From Marinobacter sp. (GTDB lineage Bacteria; Pseudomonadota; Gammaproteobacteria; Pseudomonadales; Oleiphilaceae), in NCBI GenBank assembly GCA_018402255.1, contig JAGYIS010000008.1:372001-436000 (forward strand): a stretch of DNA of 64,000 nt. Reading direction: 5' to 3'. The translations under genes were made by a program, and so were the position numbers. Shown here piece after piece: positions 26,804-35,595 of the stretch (its first letter is position 1; each line of letters starts with the position of its first letter). The notes under the pieces are model-generated. The model was not told where the DNA came from, made no database searches, and was given only the letters and a program-made list of their open reading frames with translations.

Positions 26804-27964
26804 TCAGTCGCGTTTCTTGCCAGGCAAGGTGCCCATCAGCTTGCAGATAATACCCAGCATGATTTCGTCGGCACCGCCGCCGATGGAAACCAGGCGCACG
26901 TCACGGTAGGCGCGGGCCAGGGGGTTTTCCCACATGTAGCCGTTACCACCCCAGAACTGCAGGCAACTGTCGGTGACTTCGCGGCCCAGGCGTCCCGCCT
27001 TGAGTTTGGCCATGGATGCCAGTTTGGTGACGTCTTTGCCTTCGACATGCAGCTCACAGGCCTGGTAGGTCAGCGCCCGCAGAGCTTCGACTTCGGTCTG
27101 CAGTTCGGCCAGGCGGAAGTGAATGTATTGATTGTCGATCAGCGGCTGACCGAAGGTCTTACGCTCACGGCAGTACTCGATGGTCTGGGTGATGCAATGC
27201 TCCAGTGCCTTGATCACATTGGCCGCGCCCCACAGGCGCTCTTCCTGGAACTGAACCATCTGCATCATAAAACCGGTGCCTTCGGCACCGATGCGGTTGC
27301 GTTGGGGTACGCGCACGTCGTCAAAGAATATCTGAGCGGTTTCAGATGAGCGCATGCCGAGTTTGTTCAGATGCGGGCTCATGGAAATGCCCGGAGTGTT
27401 CATCGGTACGATGATCAGGGTCTTGTTCTTGTGCGGCTTGTCGTCGCTGGTGTTGGCCAGAAGGCACATGAAGTCGGCTTTCGGCGAGTTGGTGATCCAC
27501 ATTTTTGAGCCGTTGATGACGTAGTCATCGCCGTCTTTCTTCGCGGTGGTTTTCAGGCCGGCAACGTCTGAGCCCGCGCCCACTTCACTGACACCGATGC
27601 AGCCGACCATGTCGCCCGAGATGGCCGGAGCCAGGAAGTCGCGTTTGAGCTCGTCAGAACCAAAGCGGGCAATGGCCGGGGTGCACATGTCGGTTTGCAC
27701 CCCGACGGCCAGCGGGACACCGCCGCATTTGGCCATGCCGAGTTCTTCCGCAGCCACCAGGTTGTAGCTGTAATCCAGGCCCATGCCGCCGTATTCTTCC
27801 GGCTTCTGGATACCCAGCAGGCCAAGGTTGCCGAGTTTCTTGAATAGCTCGTGGATCGGGAACTCGCCGGCTTCTTCCCACTCATCGCAGTGTGGATTGA
27901 TCTCTTTTTCAACAAAATCTCTTACGGTTTTTCTCAGAGCTTCGTGTTCAGGTGTGAATTTCAT
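26804..27964 (-). CDS. atuD: Acyl-CoA dehydrogenase (citronellyl-CoA dehydrogenase-like)
   Basis: A 386-residue flavoprotein. The three ACAD domains are present: helical N-terminus (MKFTPEHEALRKTVRDFVEK), beta domain with GCIGVSEVGAGSDVAGLKTT and MWITNSPKADF around residues 125-165, and C-terminal bundle ending CLQFWGGNGYMWENPLARAYRD. The C-terminal stretch contains the usual arginine of the FAD/subunit contact. In the cluster this would desaturate citronellyl-CoA to geranyl-CoA. Electron acceptor would be ETF. A 19-bp gap follows atuC. Confidence 0.87.
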   Translation of the reverse strand: MKFTPEHEALRKTVRDFVEKEINPHCDEWEEAGEFPIHELFKKLGNLGLLGIQKPEEYGGMGLDYSYNLVAAEELGMAKCGGVPLAVGVQTDMCTPAIARFGSDELKRDFLAPAISGDMVGCIGVSEVGAGSDVAGLKTTAKKDGDDYVINGSKMWITNSPKADFMCLLANTSDDKPHKNKTLIIVPMNTPGISMSPHLNKLGMRSSETAQIFFDDVRVPQRNRIGAEGTGFMMQMVQFQEERLWGAANVIKALEHCITQTIEYCRERKTFGQPLIDNQYIHFRLAELQTEVEALRALTYQACELHVEGKDVTKLASMAKLKAGRLGREVTDSCLQFWGGNGYMWENPLARAYRDVRLVSIGGGADEIMLGIICKLMGTLPGKKRD

Positions 27965-27983
27965 TGTTGTTCTCCTTAAAGAA

Positions 27984-29600
27984 TCAGAAGCGGGCTACGC
28001 CATAAGCATTAGGGCGGAGTTGTCTTTGTTCGGCTTCGCGGCAGACCGACAAGGCCATGGCCAGCACGCGCCGGGTGTCCCTTGGGTCGATCAGGCCGTC
28101 GTCCCATAATCTGGCGGTGCCGAAGAGTGCTGTGGAGCCGTCTTCCAACTTTTTAGCCGTGGCCTGCTCCAGGAACGCCAGGGTCTTTTCGTCCGGTTCT
28201 ATGCCGCTTTTGCGTTGTTTGTCTTCCGCCACGATACGCATCACCTTACCGGCCTGGGCCGGACCCATGACGGCGGTGCGGCTGTTGGGCCAGGCAAATA
28301 TGAATCTTGGGTCCAGGCCGCGGCCGCACATGGCGTAGTTGCCGGCGCCGTAGGAGCCGCCCACCACCACGGCAATCTTCGGCACCCGGCAGTTGGCGAC
28401 GGCCTGCAACATCTTGGAGCCGTGTTTGATGATGCCGTTCTGCTCGGAGTGCGTGCCCACCATAAAGCCGGTGGTGTTGTGCAGGAACAGAATTGGCGTG
28501 CCGGCCTGGTCGCACAATTGAATGAACTGTGCCGCTTTGGTGGCACCGGCCGGGGTGATCGGGCCGTTGTTGCCGATGATGCCGACACTGTGGCCGTGAA
28601 TGCGGATAGTGCCGCACACGGTCTGGCTGTCGTAATCGTTCTTGAAATCCAGGAAGCGAGAGCCATCGGCGATACGGGCGAGAATGTCGCGCACGTCGTA
28701 AGGCTTCTTGGCATCGGCTGGAATAACCCCGAGCAGCTCATTGGCGGGGTAAATGGGTTCTTCCCACTGCGGCGTCTGGCGCAGTGGCAGGTTTTCATTC
28801 CAGGGCAGGGCACCGAGGATTTCGCGGGCCTGACGAATACCATCAGCGTCGTCTTCGGCCAGGTACTCGGCGGTGCCGGCCACGGTGGCATGCATTTCAG
28901 CGCCGCCCAGTTCTTCATCGGTGGCGATTTCGCCAGTAGCGGCCTTCAGCAGAGGGGGGCCAGCCAGGAACATCTTTGCTTGCTCACGCACGGTAATGAC
29001 GTAATCCGACAGCCCCGGCTGATAGGCTCCGCCTGCAGTGGCGTTGCCGTGTACCACGGTCACCTGTGGGATGCCCGCTGCGGACATACGCGCCTGGTTG
29101 GCAAAGCCCCGGGCGCCGAGCACGAAAATATCGGTGGCGTAGTTCAGGTTGGCACCGCCGGATTCCGACAGCGACACCACCGGTAATTTGTTCTCCATAG
29201 CGATTTGCTGCAACCGCAGAGTCTTGTCCAGCCCGGCGGGCGTGATCGTGCCGCCCTTAATCGCGCTGTTACTCGCCACCACCAGGCAGCGCACTCCCGC
29301 GACCTGACCGATACCGGCAATAATGCCGCCACCGGCCAGGGAGCCGTCTTTGTCGTCGTGCATCTTGTAACCGGCCAGCGAGCACAGTTCCAGAAATTCA
29401 CTGCCCCGATCCAGTAAACGGTTGATCCGATCCCGCGGCAGCAACTTGCCCCGCTTGGTGAACTTGTCCCGGGCCGATTCCGCCAGGTCCAGCACCTTCT
29501 GCTCCACATCCCGGAAGGTCGCGATGTGCGCTTCCATGGCCTCAACATTGGCCCGGAACTCGTCAGACTGGGGCGTTATGGTTGTTTCCAGTACCTGCAT
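27984..29600 (-). CDS. atuC: Geranyl-CoA carboxylase beta (carboxyltransferase) subunit
   Basis: A 538-residue carboxyltransferase. Typical motifs are RDRINRLLDRGSEFLEL near residue 57, LVVASNSAIKGGTITPAGLD, SLSESGGANLNYATDIF and HGNATAGGAYQPGLSDY in the N-domain. GNNGPITPAGATKAAQFIQL and GGSYGAGNYAMCGRGLDPRF lie in the C-domain. It forms the holoenzyme with AtuF. Like all of this family it cannot be separated from methylcrotonyl-CoA carboxylase beta by eye; context supports geranyl-CoA. It lies 9 bp after atuB. Confidence 0.87.
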   Translation of the reverse strand: MQVLETTITPQSDEFRANVEAMEAHIATFRDVEQKVLDLAESARDKFTKRGKLLPRDRINRLLDRGSEFLELCSLAGYKMHDDKDGSLAGGGIIAGIGQVAGVRCLVVASNSAIKGGTITPAGLDKTLRLQQIAMENKLPVVSLSESGGANLNYATDIFVLGARGFANQARMSAAGIPQVTVVHGNATAGGAYQPGLSDYVITVREQAKMFLAGPPLLKAATGEIATDEELGGAEMHATVAGTAEYLAEDDADGIRQAREILGALPWNENLPLRQTPQWEEPIYPANELLGVIPADAKKPYDVRDILARIADGSRFLDFKNDYDSQTVCGTIRIHGHSVGIIGNNGPITPAGATKAAQFIQLCDQAGTPILFLHNTTGFMVGTHSEQNGIIKHGSKMLQAVANCRVPKIAVVVGGSYGAGNYAMCGRGLDPRFIFAWPNSRTAVMGPAQAGKVMRIVAEDKQRKSGIEPDEKTLAFLEQATAKKLEDGSTALFGTARLWDDGLIDPRDTRRVLAMALSVCREAEQRQLRPNAYGVARF

Positions 29601-29609
29601 GGGAAATCC

Positions 29610-30476
29610 TCAGTCGTCACTTAATACTTTCGGCGTTACCGCCCGATGGAACCCGTTGTACGGCTGGTTGTTCTTGGCCTTCGGCATTGGCCACACCCGG
29701 CCCCCGTGAGACGCCGCACCGTCGATGCGCAAGCAGTCACCACTGATAAACGCAGCGCCCTGACTCAGCAGAAAACAGATGGCCGAACTCACCTCGGACT
29801 CCGTGCCCATGCGCTTGATCGGCACCGCATCCGCCAGACCCTTGATCCAGGACTTCATGTGCGCCGGGTAGTTATCCATGCCGCTGGACGCAATCCACCC
29901 CGGCGCCACCGCATTCACCCGAACCCCGGACGGCGCCCATTCAACCGCCGCCGTCTGGGTAAAATTCACCATCCCGGCCCGGGCCGCACCAGAGTGCCCC
30001 ATGCCCGGCATGCCGCCCCACATATCCGCGACAATGTTGACGATCGATCCGCCGGTCTTGCTCAGTGCCTGGGTGTAAGCCTCCCGGGCCATCAGAAAAC
30101 CACCGGTCAGATTCGTCCGCACCACGGTTTCCCAACCCTTCTGATTGATGCCTGTCAGCGGCGACGCAAACTGGCCCCCGGCGTTGTTCACCAGACCATC
30201 CAGTCGGCCATGCTCGGCAATAATGGCTTTCACCGTTGCCTTCACCGATTCCTCTTCCCGGATGTCGCAGGCATGAGCGCTGGCAATGCCGCCGTCTTGC
30301 TCGATCTCGGCTTTAACGGCGTCGACCTTCTCCTGCTTACGACCGACCAGCGCAACCCGAGCACCCAGGGCTGCCAGTTCGTGCGCCGTGCAACGGCCAA
30401 TACCAGAGCCGCCGCCGGTAACAATAAACACCTGGCCTTCAAACAACCCGGGCCGGAGAACAGACTGATAACTCAT
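29610..30476 (-). CDS. atuB: Short-chain dehydrogenase/reductase (AtuB)
   Basis: A 288-residue SDR. The cofactor motif TGGGSGIGRCTAHELAALGA is at residues ~20-39, NNAGG follows, and the active-site Ser is in DMWGGMPGMGHSGAARAG. The canonical YxxxK Tyr appears replaced: the segment reads HSGAARAGMVNFTQ, so the usual Tyr/Lys pair is not evident, as in peroxisomal 2,4-dienoyl-CoA reductase-like proteins. The position directly after atuA matches P. aeruginosa AtuB. Its exact step in terpenoid oxidation is not established. Confidence 0.84.
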   Translation of the reverse strand: MSYQSVLRPGLFEGQVFIVTGGGSGIGRCTAHELAALGARVALVGRKQEKVDAVKAEIEQDGGIASAHACDIREEESVKATVKAIIAEHGRLDGLVNNAGGQFASPLTGINQKGWETVVRTNLTGGFLMAREAYTQALSKTGGSIVNIVADMWGGMPGMGHSGAARAGMVNFTQTAAVEWAPSGVRVNAVAPGWIASSGMDNYPAHMKSWIKGLADAVPIKRMGTESEVSSAICFLLSQGAAFISGDCLRIDGAASHGGRVWPMPKAKNNQPYNGFHRAVTPKVLSDD

Positions 30477-30520
30477 AAAAATTCCTTATTTGAATACAAA
30501 GAATCCACGTAGAAAGTCGG

Positions 30521-30639
30521 AGCGCCCCGCTGGGGGAGGGCCCTACAAAAATGTGCGGAGCCATGGATGGCGGAGCCCAAGCGCCACATGGATGTGCCGA
30601 AGGAGCGTTTTTTGTAGGGCCCTCCCCCAGTGGGGTGCT
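30521..30639. repeat. Hairpin element F (forward orientation), between atuA and atuB
   Basis: Arms 30521-30551 and 30609-30639 (31 nt) pair with two G-T wobbles and no true mismatch. The 57-nt core 30552-30608 differs from the core of element A at one base, but the arms are unrelated. It occupies most of the 187-bp gap between atuA and atuB. Confidence 0.95.
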
Positions 30640-30663
30640 TACTCCGCAACCTGATAATTAGGT

Positions 30664-32460
30664 TCATTGCTGCACCAGGTTAGAAGGCACCGGCACCGGA
30701 AACTCCAATAGCTGCTGCGCAAACGCCTTGCCCTGCGGATCAATCCGCAAACTGGCCACACCGCCACCACCCAAACTGTGCTCCAACAAAAAGTTGAACG
30801 CATGCAGCCCCGGCATCGCCCAACGAGTCACCCTGCCGGATTCTGGATTCAGGGTATGCGCCATCCACTTGGCGACGGCCTGCTCCGTCAAGGCAGCTTC
30901 GATAAACGGCAGATACTCCGGCTCCCGCGCAATCACTCCGATGTTGCTGTGATCGCCCTTATCTCCGGACCGAGCCCAGGCCAGCTGAATCAGTGGCACC
31001 GTCGTATCCGTCGACACCTCAATGCGGGTTTCCGGCTCAGGCGCCAACGAAGCCGCATCAAAACCGCCCTCGCAAACTACCTCAACGGCCGATTTCTCAC
31101 CCGCCAGATCCACCGACACCGACACCTCGGACTTCGGCACCAGACACGAATACAAACGAATCTTCGGCCACACCGTCGGTCGGCCGCCAACAATGCCGGT
31201 AATCCCCGGCGCCATTCCCGTGGCCGCCTGGGCAATCTCCCGGGAGAACAGCACCAGTGCCTCCTTTTTGGGATGCGCCGTTGCAATCTTCACCACCACC
31301 TCGCGGGTATCGCTGCAGCGGCCATGGTCGCCATAGGTGGTCTCCGTACCCAGCAACTCAATACTGGTTTCAGAGTAGTCCGGTAATCCACGCTCACTGA
31401 ACATCCGGGAGGTCTTTTCAAGAATCGCTTCGGCAACCCGTTGCGCCTTGGCCGCTGCGTTGATGCCGCCCATCAGGAAGGTCACCGTGCATTTGAAGCC
31501 ATCCGGCCAGGTGCCAGACACCTTATAGCTGTCGGTCGGGGGCAGGCCCCGGGCACCGGATACATGGACCTGATCCTTGCCGACTTCTTCCAGTATTACC
31601 TGGGTGAAATCGCAGGTGACATCCGGCAGCAAGTAGCCCCGTGGGTCGCCAATTTCGTACACCAGCTGCTCGCCAACCGTGCCTCGGCTCACCAGTCCGC
31701 CAGTGCCCTCCGGCTTGGTCATCACAAAATCACCGGAGGCGCTGACCTCGGCAATCGGGAAGCCCATGTTGGCGTAGCCATCGGCTACCTGCTCCCAGTC
31801 GGTAAAGTTACCGCCCGTAGACTGCGCTCCGCATTCCAACAGGTGCCCGGCCAAACTGCCCTGAGCCAGCTTGTGATAATCGTTCCAGTCCCAGCCAAAC
31901 TCGTGAATCAGTGGCGCCAGTACCAGTGCGCTGTCTGCTACCCGACCGGTAATAATAATATCGGCACCCTGATCCAGCGCCGCTACTAAACCGGGCGCAC
32001 CCAGGTAGGCGTTCAGGCTTACCATCATGGCGGGGAAGGGCTGGCCGGTGGTCATCTCGGTGATGCCGGCATCAGCGAGTGTCTTTTTCTTCATTACCAG
32101 GTCGTCGCCCAGCACCAGGGCGATTTTCAGATTAACTCCTGCTTTCTCACACTCGGCCTGCAGCGCGTCGCGACAGGCTATCGGGTTAACCCCTCCGGCG
32201 TTGGCCAGCACCCGAATGCCTTTGGCCTTGATGTCGCCCAGCAGCGGCGCCATCACCGTTTGCACGAAATCCCGGGCGTAGCCCTGGGTGGGGTCCTTCA
32301 TCTTTTGGCCGGCCATGATCGACATGGTGATCTCGGCCAGATAGTCCGCCACCAGGTAATCAATGTTGCCCTGATGCACCAACTGAGCGGCGGCGGTCTC
32401 TGTGTCGCCCCAGAACGCGGACGAACAACCGATGCGAATGGGCTTGTGAGAGTCTGACAT
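30664..32460 (-). CDS. atuA: Acyclic terpene utilisation protein AtuA
   Basis: A 598-residue protein of the AtuA (DUF1446) family. The N-terminus [20 protein letters not shown] and the following [14 protein letters not shown] are characteristic, as are [20 protein letters not shown] and [17 protein letters not shown] near residue 500. The family is required for citronellol/geraniol growth in Pseudomonas, but its reaction is unknown. As the first gene of the operon it lies 142 bp from the divergent TetR gene, with a candidate operator between. This family identifies the cluster as atu rather than liu. Confidence 0.93.
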   Translation of the reverse strand: MSDSHKPIRIGCSSAFWGDTETAAAQLVHQGNIDYLVADYLAEITMSIMAGQKMKDPTQGYARDFVQTVMAPLLGDIKAKGIRVLANAGGVNPIACRDALQAECEKAGVNLKIALVLGDDLVMKKKTLADAGITEMTTGQPFPAMMVSLNAYLGAPGLVAALDQGADIIITGRVADSALVLAPLIHEFGWDWNDYHKLAQGSLAGHLLECGAQSTGGNFTDWEQVADGYANMGFPIAEVSASGDFVMTKPEGTGGLVSRGTVGEQLVYEIGDPRGYLLPDVTCDFTQVILEEVGKDQVHVSGARGLPPTDSYKVSGTWPDGFKCTVTFLMGGINAAAKAQRVAEAILEKTSRMFSERGLPDYSETSIELLGTETTYGDHGRCSDTREVVVKIATAHPKKEALVLFSREIAQAATGMAPGITGIVGGRPTVWPKIRLYSCLVPKSEVSVSVDLAGEKSAVEVVCEGGFDAASLAPEPETRIEVSTDTTVPLIQLAWARSGDKGDHSNIGVIAREPEYLPFIEAALTEQAVAKWMAHTLNPESGRVTRWAMPGLHAFNFLLEHSLGGGGVASLRIDPQGKAFAQQLLEFPVPVPSNLVQQ

Positions 32461-32514
32461 GATGTTTGCCTTGTTCTTTGTGCCCGGCAGTCAGGGGCTG
32501 GTCCAACGATAACA

Positions 32515-32568
32515 TTGACAATACCAAGCAAGCGCTTGGTTTGTAAACAGGCAGATCTCAGGTAAAAT
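32515..32568. promoter_or_regulatory. Candidate AtuR operator and atuR promoter in the divergent atuA-atuR gap
   Basis: Inverted repeat ACCAAGC-AAGC-GCTTGGT at 32523-32540. A perfect TTGACA lies at 32515-32520, and a second candidate pair TTGTAA (32541-32546) with TAAAAT (32563-32568, 16-bp spacer) lies downstream. A repressor on the palindrome would block either. Such 18-bp CAAG/CTTG palindromes are typical TetR-family targets. Assignment to AtuR is inferred from position. Confidence 0.55.
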
Positions 32569-32602
32569 ACAAATACTTTTTTTAGCCAACTGGAAAGCCC
32601 TT

Positions 32603-33214
32603 GTGAGCCAGAACCCGATTCTCAAATCCCTGATTGCCGAACAGCTCGTCTCTGATCCTGGTAGTGCCCGTGGACGCTTGCTAACAGAGGCGGCTCGTCT
32701 GTTCCGGGATAAAGGCTATGAGCGTACTACCGTGAGGGATCTTGCCGCTGCGGTTGGTATTCAGTCCGGTAGTCTGTTCCACCATTTCCGCACCAAAGAG
32801 GAAATTCTCAAGGCCGTTATGGTAGAAACCATTCGTCTGAACACGGCGTTGATGCAGGCGGCCGCAGACCAGGCCGAGTCACCCCGGGGTAAGTTGAAAG
32901 CCTTGGTCCGGGCGGAGCTGGAATCGATTAATGGCCAGACCGGTGAGGCAATGGCCGTGCTGGTTTATGAATGGCGCAGTCTTTCTGAGGGTTCGCGGGC
33001 CGAAGTGCTTGAGTTGCGCGACATCTATGAAGGGCTTTGGCTCTCGGTGCTTGAAGAGCTCAGCGGTAAAGGGCAGCTCAAGGCCGAGCCTTTCATTGTG
33101 CGCCGGATGCTGACCGGAGCATTGAGCTGGACGGTCACCTGGTATAAGCCAGAGCGCGGTGGCTTGACCCTCGATGGACTGACTGAGCAGGTCATGGCAA
33201 TGATGGGGCTGTAG
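32603..33214 (+). CDS. atuR: TetR/AcrR-family transcriptional regulator (AtuR-like)
   Basis: A 203-residue regulator with GTG start. The N-terminal HTH (RDKGYERTTVRDLAAAVGIQ, then SGSLFHHFRTKEEIL) is the classic TetR recognition region at residues ~35-70. The C-terminal ligand domain is all-helical. It is divergent from the atu operon, as atuR is in P. aeruginosa, where it represses atu genes until a terpenoid-CoA inducer is present. That mode of action is transferred by homology. Confidence 0.85.
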   Translation: MSQNPILKSLIAEQLVSDPGSARGRLLTEAARLFRDKGYERTTVRDLAAAVGIQSGSLFHHFRTKEEILKAVMVETIRLNTALMQAAADQAESPRGKLKALVRAELESINGQTGEAMAVLVYEWRSLSEGSRAEVLELRDIYEGLWLSVLEELSGKGQLKAEPFIVRRMLTGALSWTVTWYKPERGGLTLDGLTEQVMAMMGL

Positions 33215-33444
33215 GCCTGTTCATGTTTGTTAATAATAAACTGGCACCTTTGTTCTTAAATGGGATAGATCCATAACCTTATGTTTTTAATAAATAAAAA
33301 TTATTAAAACCCTTTCCCTCCCGGGCCATTGGCCTGATCGGCATGCTAGTTTCGGCATTCGAGCCATTTTTGTCCGACAAGATTCAACGCATTCTGCACG
33401 CCGTAGATTCCTTACATACAAAAACAAAGTGCACAGGGCAAATT
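33215..33444. other. AT-rich intergenic stretch, no gene seen
   Basis: This 230-bp stretch is notably A+T rich around 33225-33310 and probably carries the promoter of the lipoprotein/TRAP-like operon. I could not fix -35/-10 boxes. An in-frame extension of the lipoprotein ORF through it has no ribosome site. Confidence 0.4.
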
Positions 33445-34509
33445 ATGATCTACCCGAAGGTCTCGCTATTGGGCCGTTGCTCGGCTCTGCTCAAATCTCT
33501 CTCCCTAGCCGGACTCGCGTTGGTTTTGGCGGGTTGCTCTGCCAACCCGATCTACTCAACCACCGGCATGGTGCTCTCAAGCTATTCCGAATCTGAAGCG
33601 ACACCTTACGTGATGCAAATGTCGGATACCGGCATGGCCTGTGCGTTGGGTGAAGGTACCGACCCGCTGATCTACTCCTTCTCAAGAGTAACGTCAGCAC
33701 CGGACAATACCGGTTCGCTGCTCATGCTGCTGGCGGCCAATTGCATGGAATACCGTGCCTGGGAAGCCGAGCTGAACTACCTGCGTGCGGAATACAACGG
33801 CGACATACCGCTGGCTAAAGACGCCCGTGAAGCCGCCAAGCGCTTACACGCCAGAACCGCAGAGCGACGCTACCAGGCGTATCAGCGCGCAATGGCAGCC
33901 TATGATTTTGACCCCGCCGCGGAACAGCTTGAGTGCCCGTTTCTGTTTAACGACCAGGATGAGCTGACCTTTTTGCTGGGATTGCTGACGGGCATGCAGT
34001 CCATTGTTAACGACGCCAGCTCTGGTGCCATGGCCGGCGTGCCTCGAAACATTGCACCGCGCACCGAGCGCGCAGCTCAATGCGTCGACAATGAAAAGTG
34101 GGGCGGCCTGCCCAATGCGATCCGCGCTCTGGTTTGGTTGCTGTTGCCGGATACCCGTCCTGAGTTGTCGCCAGACCCCTGGCAAGTGCTGGAAAACAGC
34201 GCAGAGCGGGGTGTCGAAGTCGGTTTCCGTGCTTCGCACGCGGTGCAGGTGGTTGCCGCCGAAACCTTTGGCCGTGATGACGTTCTGGCCGAGGCAATCG
34301 CAAGCTTCGCCGAGGCTGAGGACAGGATTGATGTGTGGACCGACTATCGGCTGGTGGATGAAGTGGCCCGAACGGTCGTTCAGTTCTCGTCAGACAAACA
34401 TTGGACCGCTAATTATGGCCACCGCACACCTGGCAACTTCTTCGGCAAGATGAGCCCGGAGCGGACCAATAACAATACTGAAGTCATGGATCTGGACGGC
34501 CTGCTCTGA
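33445..34509 (+). CDS. Lipoprotein of a TRAP-like transport operon (possible TatT/T-component)
   Basis: A 354-residue lipoprotein with lipobox LAGC near residue 27, using the ATG at 33445. The rest is helical with no catalytic motif I recognise. Segments such as RAEYNGDIPLAKDAREAAKR and RTAERRYQAYQRAMAAYDFD have a repeat-like helical character. The next two genes on the same strand encode a periplasmic solute-binding protein and a large DctM-like permease. TRAP-associated TPR lipoproteins (TatT) exist in other bacteria, so a similar role is suggested by context, not by clear homology. Confidence 0.72.
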   Translation: MIYPKVSLLGRCSALLKSLSLAGLALVLAGCSANPIYSTTGMVLSSYSESEATPYVMQMSDTGMACALGEGTDPLIYSFSRVTSAPDNTGSLLMLLAANCMEYRAWEAELNYLRAEYNGDIPLAKDAREAAKRLHARTAERRYQAYQRAMAAYDFDPAAEQLECPFLFNDQDELTFLLGLLTGMQSIVNDASSGAMAGVPRNIAPRTERAAQCVDNEKWGGLPNAIRALVWLLLPDTRPELSPDPWQVLENSAERGVEVGFRASHAVQVVAAETFGRDDVLAEAIASFAEAEDRIDVWTDYRLVDEVARTVVQFSSDKHWTANYGHRTPGNFFGKMSPERTNNNTEVMDLDGLL

Positions 34510-34569
34510 GGCGGCCGCCAGTTTCAAACTCCGTTTGCCCACAAACACAAGAATGACCCGGAGGTCGTC

Positions 34570-35580
34570 ATGATCCGTAAATCCCTCGCTGCATTAACTC
34601 TGGTGGCTGCTGCTCCGCTGGCATCCGCCCAAACCGTGACCATGTGCGTATTCGACGTTATCGGCGCCAACGGCGACGTGTATAACCTGGTCAAAGACTA
34701 TGCCCTGGAAATGAAGTCACACGGTGTCGACTTCAATCTGCGCCCCTACACTGATGAAGGCGTGGCCGTCGGCGACTTTAACGCGGGCCAGTGCGATGCC
34801 GTTGCCGCAACCGATATCCGAATTCGTCCGTTCAACCGTTTTACCGGCAGTGTCAGCGCGGTTGGCGCTATCCCCACATACGATGATCTGGAAACCTTGC
34901 TGGCGACACTGGCTCAGCCCAAAGCTGCCTCTTTGATGAAGTCTGATGGCTACGAAGTGTTGGCCATTGTGCCGGCCGGTGCAGGCTACCTGTTCGTGAA
35001 TGATCGCAGCATCAACACCGCCGGTAAGCTGGCGGGCAAGCGGATGGCCACGCTGGACTACCAGCGCGACGCCATTCACATGGTCAATCACATCAAAGCG
35101 ACGGTGGTGCCGTCAGACATCACCAACTTTGCGGGCAAGTTCAACAATGGGTCGGTTGATACCGCCTACGCTCCGGCCTTCGCCTATGAAGCTCTGGAAC
35201 TCTACAAAGGTATCGGTGATAAAGGTGGCATTGTTGATTACCCGCTGGCCCAGCTGACCATTCAGGTTGTGGCTCGTGAGGGTGCTCTGGATGACGACGC
35301 TGCCCAGAAATCCCGGGAAGTCGCCTGGGACATGTTTCCCCAGGCCATGAGTCTCATTGAAAGCCAGGAAAAGGCCATCCCTGAGAAACAGTGGATCCGC
35401 ATTCCTGAGCAGGACATTACCGGTTATCAGGAAATGTTTCGGGAAAACCGTCTGGAGATGCGTGACGGCGTGAACGGAGCGCCCAGTGTGTATGACCCGC
35501 GGATGATGGGACTGTTGAGCAAAATTCGCTGCGCCAGCAATCCGGGTGCGTCTGAGTGTACCGCAGATAACCGGGAATAA
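34570..35580 (+). CDS. Putative solute-binding protein (AdeT1/2-like)
   Basis: A 336-residue periplasmic protein with a signal peptide cut after ASA (residue ~20). The mature start VTMCVFDVIGANGDVY and the following GQCDAVAATDIRIRPFNRF look like a TRAP-type or phosphonate-type solute receptor. Related Acinetobacter proteins (AdeT) were once labelled aminoglycoside-efflux components, but later domain analysis places them with orphan TRAP solute-binding proteins; I recall this from memory. The C-terminal IRCASNPGASEC has two cysteines for a likely disulfide. It is followed after 15 bp by the permease gene, so transport is the likely role. Confidence 0.78.
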   Translation: MIRKSLAALTLVAAAPLASAQTVTMCVFDVIGANGDVYNLVKDYALEMKSHGVDFNLRPYTDEGVAVGDFNAGQCDAVAATDIRIRPFNRFTGSVSAVGAIPTYDDLETLLATLAQPKAASLMKSDGYEVLAIVPAGAGYLFVNDRSINTAGKLAGKRMATLDYQRDAIHMVNHIKATVVPSDITNFAGKFNNGSVDTAYAPAFAYEALELYKGIGDKGGIVDYPLAQLTIQVVAREGALDDDAAQKSREVAWDMFPQAMSLIESQEKAIPEKQWIRIPEQDITGYQEMFRENRLEMRDGVNGAPSVYDPRMMGLLSKIRCASNPGASECTADNRE

Positions 35581-35595
35581 TCGGAGAGGACGAAC

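Noticed and set aside
33240..33260. Sigma-54 promoter TGGCAC upstream of the lipoprotein gene
   Set aside because: The -24 box is present, but the -12 position reads TTCTT rather than TTGC, so the match fails.
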